Virus record (IMG/VR): IMGVR_UViG_3300044645_001142
Span: 1 to 23,057 of that record
Strand: one strand, 5' to 3'
Origin: a virus
DNA length: 23,057 bases
The translations under genes and the position numbers were made by a program. A model generated the notes under the pieces. The model saw only the letters and a list, made by a program, of their open reading frames with translations. It searched no databases and was not told the origin of the DNA. How positions within the stretch are numbered: position 1 is the first letter of the stretch; the number at the start of each line of letters is the position of its first letter. Shown piece after piece: positions 21,153 through 23,057 of this stretch.

Positions 21153-21596
21153 TTAGCCAATCACAACGTGGACGATAACGGAGCCAGCCGTGACCGCCGA
21201 CGTGTCGATGGACACGATAGCCTGCACCGTGGTATCAGCCGTCAGCGCAATGGCATTGGCCGAAACCTGGGCGCCCGTACCAGCGTAGGCGCGGCGACCG
21301 GCCGTGTTAGCAGTGGTCGCAGCGTAGAGGATGCCCGTCGACGTCGGAATACCCACGCGGATATTCGTCGTGGTGTTGTCGAAGGGCGTCGTGACGTCCA
21401 GCACGCACTCGTAGAACGTGGAGCCAGCCGGAGCAACGAACAGCGGAATGGTAGTCGCCGCCGCCGCAGTGCCGGTCTTCGCCGTGTCCACGACCACCGA
21501 GTAGCGGCCGGGCACCCGCGCTTCCACAAGGTTGACGGACTCGGGGCCCGGCGGCTCATGGTTGCGGATGTTAAGCGGGTAGCTAAAGCTAGTCAT
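21153..21596 (-). CDS. Capsid-associated protein, possible decoration protein
   Basis: 147 residues. It begins MTSFSYPLNIRNHEPPGPES and continues as an Ala/Thr/Val-rich beta protein with PLFVAPAGSTFYECVLDVTT and VQAIVSIDTSAVTAGSVIV. A strong AAGGAG lies seven bases before the ATG at 21596. I do not recognise the family. The position right after the major capsid gene and between two hairpins points to a protein made in large amounts, such as a head decoration or fibre protein. The function is inferred only from context. Confidence 0.65.
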   Translation of the reverse strand: MTSFSYPLNIRNHEPPGPESVNLVEARVPGRYSVVVDTAKTGTAAAATTIPLFVAPAGSTFYECVLDVTTPFDNTTTNIRVGIPTSTGILYAATTANTAGRRAYAGTGAQVSANAIALTADTTVQAIVSIDTSAVTAGSVIVHVVIG

Positions 21597-21620
21597 CTGA
21601 TTCTCCTTTATGATGGAGGA

Positions 21621-21638
21621 AAGGGGGCCGAAGCCCCC
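21621..21638 (-). terminator. Rho-independent-like terminator after the major capsid gene
   Basis: On the minus strand GGGGGC, the loop TTCG and GCCCCC form a perfect 6-bp stem with a C(UUCG)G tetraloop, followed by TTT and CC. It starts 7 bases after the capsid stop. The short T run suggests partial termination, letting some transcripts continue into the connector and tail genes. Confidence 0.78.
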
Positions 21639-21644
21639 AATCCA

Positions 21645-22559
21645 TTAGGTCGAACCAGACGAACCGAACCACTGACGCCAGTCAGACCAGCCGAAGCTGT
21701 AACGCTCGCGGGCCTTGTAGCGCATGTTGCCGGTCAGGAAGTCCACATCGTCCTTCGTCGCCAGCGGGGCGCGGATGAACATCTTGGTGCCGTTCGGAAC
21801 GTCCGTGCGGATAAACCAAGCGTTCGGGTCCGTGAACCGATGGTTGACGGTGTAGCCCTTCGAGAACAGGCCCATGTCCTTCATGGCGTTCGTGTCGTTG
21901 TCCGCCGTGCCGACTCGGAGGTCCGAGAACAGAATGCGGTGAGCAACGAACTGAAGCTGCGGAGGAATGTGCAGGCTCACGGCGCGAGCGCCGATCAGCA
22001 GGCCACGGTCGTCCTTGGTCAGCGAGATCGTGATCAGCGCGGACTCAAGGGCGGTCTCGGACAGGTCCGAGCTAACGCGGTTGGACTGAGTGCCGGCCGC
22101 GAGGGTCGGGTGCGCAGTCGAGAACAGCGGCTGACCGTCACCACCAGCGTAGAGCGAGCTAGCGGAGAAGCCGTTGTTGTAGACGTTGGCAGCCTTGACC
22201 TGCTTGGCATTCGCCATCGCGCGGCCCATGGCATTCGCCTTCATCTTACCGGTCGTGCCATAGAGGTTGTCCTCGATAGCCTCTTCGGTGATGGCGAACG
22301 CCATCGCAACGGTCTCGTGGGTGTAGCGGCTCGTCCAAGCTTCAGACGCGGTGTCGAAGAACACCTGATCGCCTTCAGACTTGACCGGGGCCGTACCGAA
22401 GCCCGTCATCAGCACTTCTTCTTCGAACGAGCGGTCAGAACGCTCGACGTCGAACAGCGGAGTATGCTCATTGTCGATGCTCTTGTAGGCCGTGCCGAAG
22501 ATGGCATTGAGGCCCGGAACAAGCTGCTTCGCAAATTGAGCGCGAGTCAAAATAGTCAT
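21645..22559 (-). CDS. Major capsid protein
   Basis: 304 residues. A typical series is visible: FAKQLVPGLNAIFGTAYK near the start, FEEEVLMTGFGTAPVKSEGD (45-64), FDTASEAWTSRYTHETVAMA and FAITEEAIEDNLYG (68-102). Then come PLFSTAHPTLAAG (144-156) and a C-terminal RFTDPNAWFIRTDVPNGTKM plus WSDWRQWFGSSGST. These are the landmarks of an HK97-fold coat protein group in many podo- and siphoviruses. There is no long N-terminal scaffolding (delta) domain, so a separate scaffold may be encoded upstream of the window. An AGGGGGA site precedes the ATG, and a strong terminator-like hairpin follows the stop, fitting high expression. Confidence 0.88.
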   Translation of the reverse strand: MTILTRAQFAKQLVPGLNAIFGTAYKSIDNEHTPLFDVERSDRSFEEEVLMTGFGTAPVKSEGDQVFFDTASEAWTSRYTHETVAMAFAITEEAIEDNLYGTTGKMKANAMGRAMANAKQVKAANVYNNGFSASSLYAGGDGQPLFSTAHPTLAAGTQSNRVSSDLSETALESALITISLTKDDRGLLIGARAVSLHIPPQLQFVAHRILFSDLRVGTADNDTNAMKDMGLFSKGYTVNHRFTDPNAWFIRTDVPNGTKMFIRAPLATKDDVDFLTGNMRYKARERYSFGWSDWRQWFGSSGST

Positions 22560-22575
22560 TGTCTATATCCCCCTA

Positions 22576-23057
22576 TTAGGCCGCCGAGACCTGCTGGAGG
22601 ATCGGGCCGTTCAGCTTCACGACCAGCACCGGGAACGGATCGCCCCAGTTGTTGTCGGGAATGTTGGCCAGACCCACAAGCTTCACCGCCGTGTTGATGG
22701 CGGAGGTGCGGGTGGAAGCGTCCAGAGTGTACTGCGACGTGCCGTACACCGAGTTGACATCGCCGCCAGACGCCGTCACATCGAAGTTCAGACCAAGGTC
22801 GCCCGCCGTAACGGAGGCATCAGCCTGGATCAGGAACAGCGCGAACGGGTTGTCCACGATGTAGGCCGTCGGACGGTCGGAACCGTCGTACAGGCCAGCC
22901 GAGGACGTGTCGGCCGGGATCGAGTTCTTAAGCTGGGGCTGCTTGGTCGTGGGGTCGATCCACGCGAAGCCAGCCGCCACACCGAGCAGCGGACCGCCGC
23001 CCGTGCCAACCGAAGTAATAACGCCGCCCGACAGCTTGACCGGAGAGCCCTTACCGA
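22576..23057 (-). CDS. Virion structural protein, N-terminus outside window
   Basis: The C-terminal 160 residues of a protein; the frame is open to the edge of the window, and the first internal GTG (22980) follows SVGTGGGPLLG, which already looks like coding sequence. The visible part is beta-rich: AWIDPTTKQPQLKNSIPADT, DNPFALFLIQADASV, LGLNFDVTASGGDVNSVYGT and IPDNNWGDPFPVLVVKLNGP. Proteins of this type sit directly upstream of the major capsid gene in related phages and are annotated as structural or capsid-associated. The function is unknown. The gap to the capsid ATG is 16 bases and holds only its ribosome binding site. Confidence 0.72.
   Translation of the reverse strand, partial: GKGSPVKLSGGVITSVGTGGGPLLGVAAGFAWIDPTTKQPQLKNSIPADTSSAGLYDGSDRPTAYIVDNPFALFLIQADASVTAGDLGLNFDVTASGGDVNSVYGTSQYTLDASTRTSAINTAVKLVGLANIPDNNWGDPFPVLVVKLNGPILQQVSAA

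Noticed and set aside
21036-22697. Long plus-strand reading frame (553 residues) antisense to the capsid region
   Set aside because: It runs across the major capsid gene and both terminator hairpins and has Arg/Val-rich text without domains; it is a shadow of the capsid frame.

Overview
This window is a gene-dense piece of a tailed double-stranded DNA phage, GC-rich (about 60 percent by eye). It is most like a podovirus-type phage of a GC-rich Gram-negative host, probably an aquatic proteobacterium. The evidence is a complete block of head and short-tail genes, a 1,662-residue PLxRFG-like virion protein, a lysis cassette with a gene-transfer-agent type three-segment holin and a GH108 endolysin, and small basic phage proteins of unknown function. 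I see no integrase, repressor, tRNA, CRISPR array or insertion sequence. The replication genes, terminase and portal are not in the window. Family assignments are from memory of sequence motifs, not from a search.

Layout. Positions 3-4804 are read on the plus strand: the end of a metallophosphoesterase, then a tightly overlapping operon. The operon holds a small basic conserved protein, a membrane/coiled-coil protein (possible i-spanin), a holin, an endolysin, and a run of short Lys/Ala/Gly-rich proteins. An endonuclease VII-like HNH gene sits inside that run. From 23057 back to 4801 everything is on the minus strand. In transcription order these are: a partial structural protein, the major capsid protein, two small head proteins, two connector-like proteins, two tandem zinc-ribbon paralogues, a small membrane protein, a collar-domain tail fibre, a tail nozzle-like protein, a small protein, three structural or internal virion proteins, the giant PLxRFG-like protein, and finally a two-gene glycan cassette. 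The two strands meet at one CTAG palindrome that ends both convergent genes.

How it works together. The minus-strand block builds the capsid, connector, tail and ejected proteins. Two UUCG-loop hairpins just after the capsid gene probably reduce read-through, so that coat protein is made in excess over connectors and tail proteins. Three sigma70-like promoters, all with 17-bp spacers, can be read. One drives the plus-strand lysis operon, one re-starts transcription for the internal virion proteins, and one drives the glycan cassette. For the first and third, the predicted start of transcription falls on or next to the ATG, so these messages may be leaderless.

The most unusual content is the glycan cassette at 4801-7705: a GT8-like glycosyltransferase, then a 714-residue fusion of glycosyltransferase-like, SAM-methyltransferase and Maf/DUF115-like domains. 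Also notable are the GG-V repeats shared by three successive small genes, a probable +1 frameshift in an internal virion gene, and the HNH gene inserted seamlessly among basic genes. Every base outside the listed genes lies in short gaps (at most about 58 bases), so no stretch over 300 bases lacks a gene.
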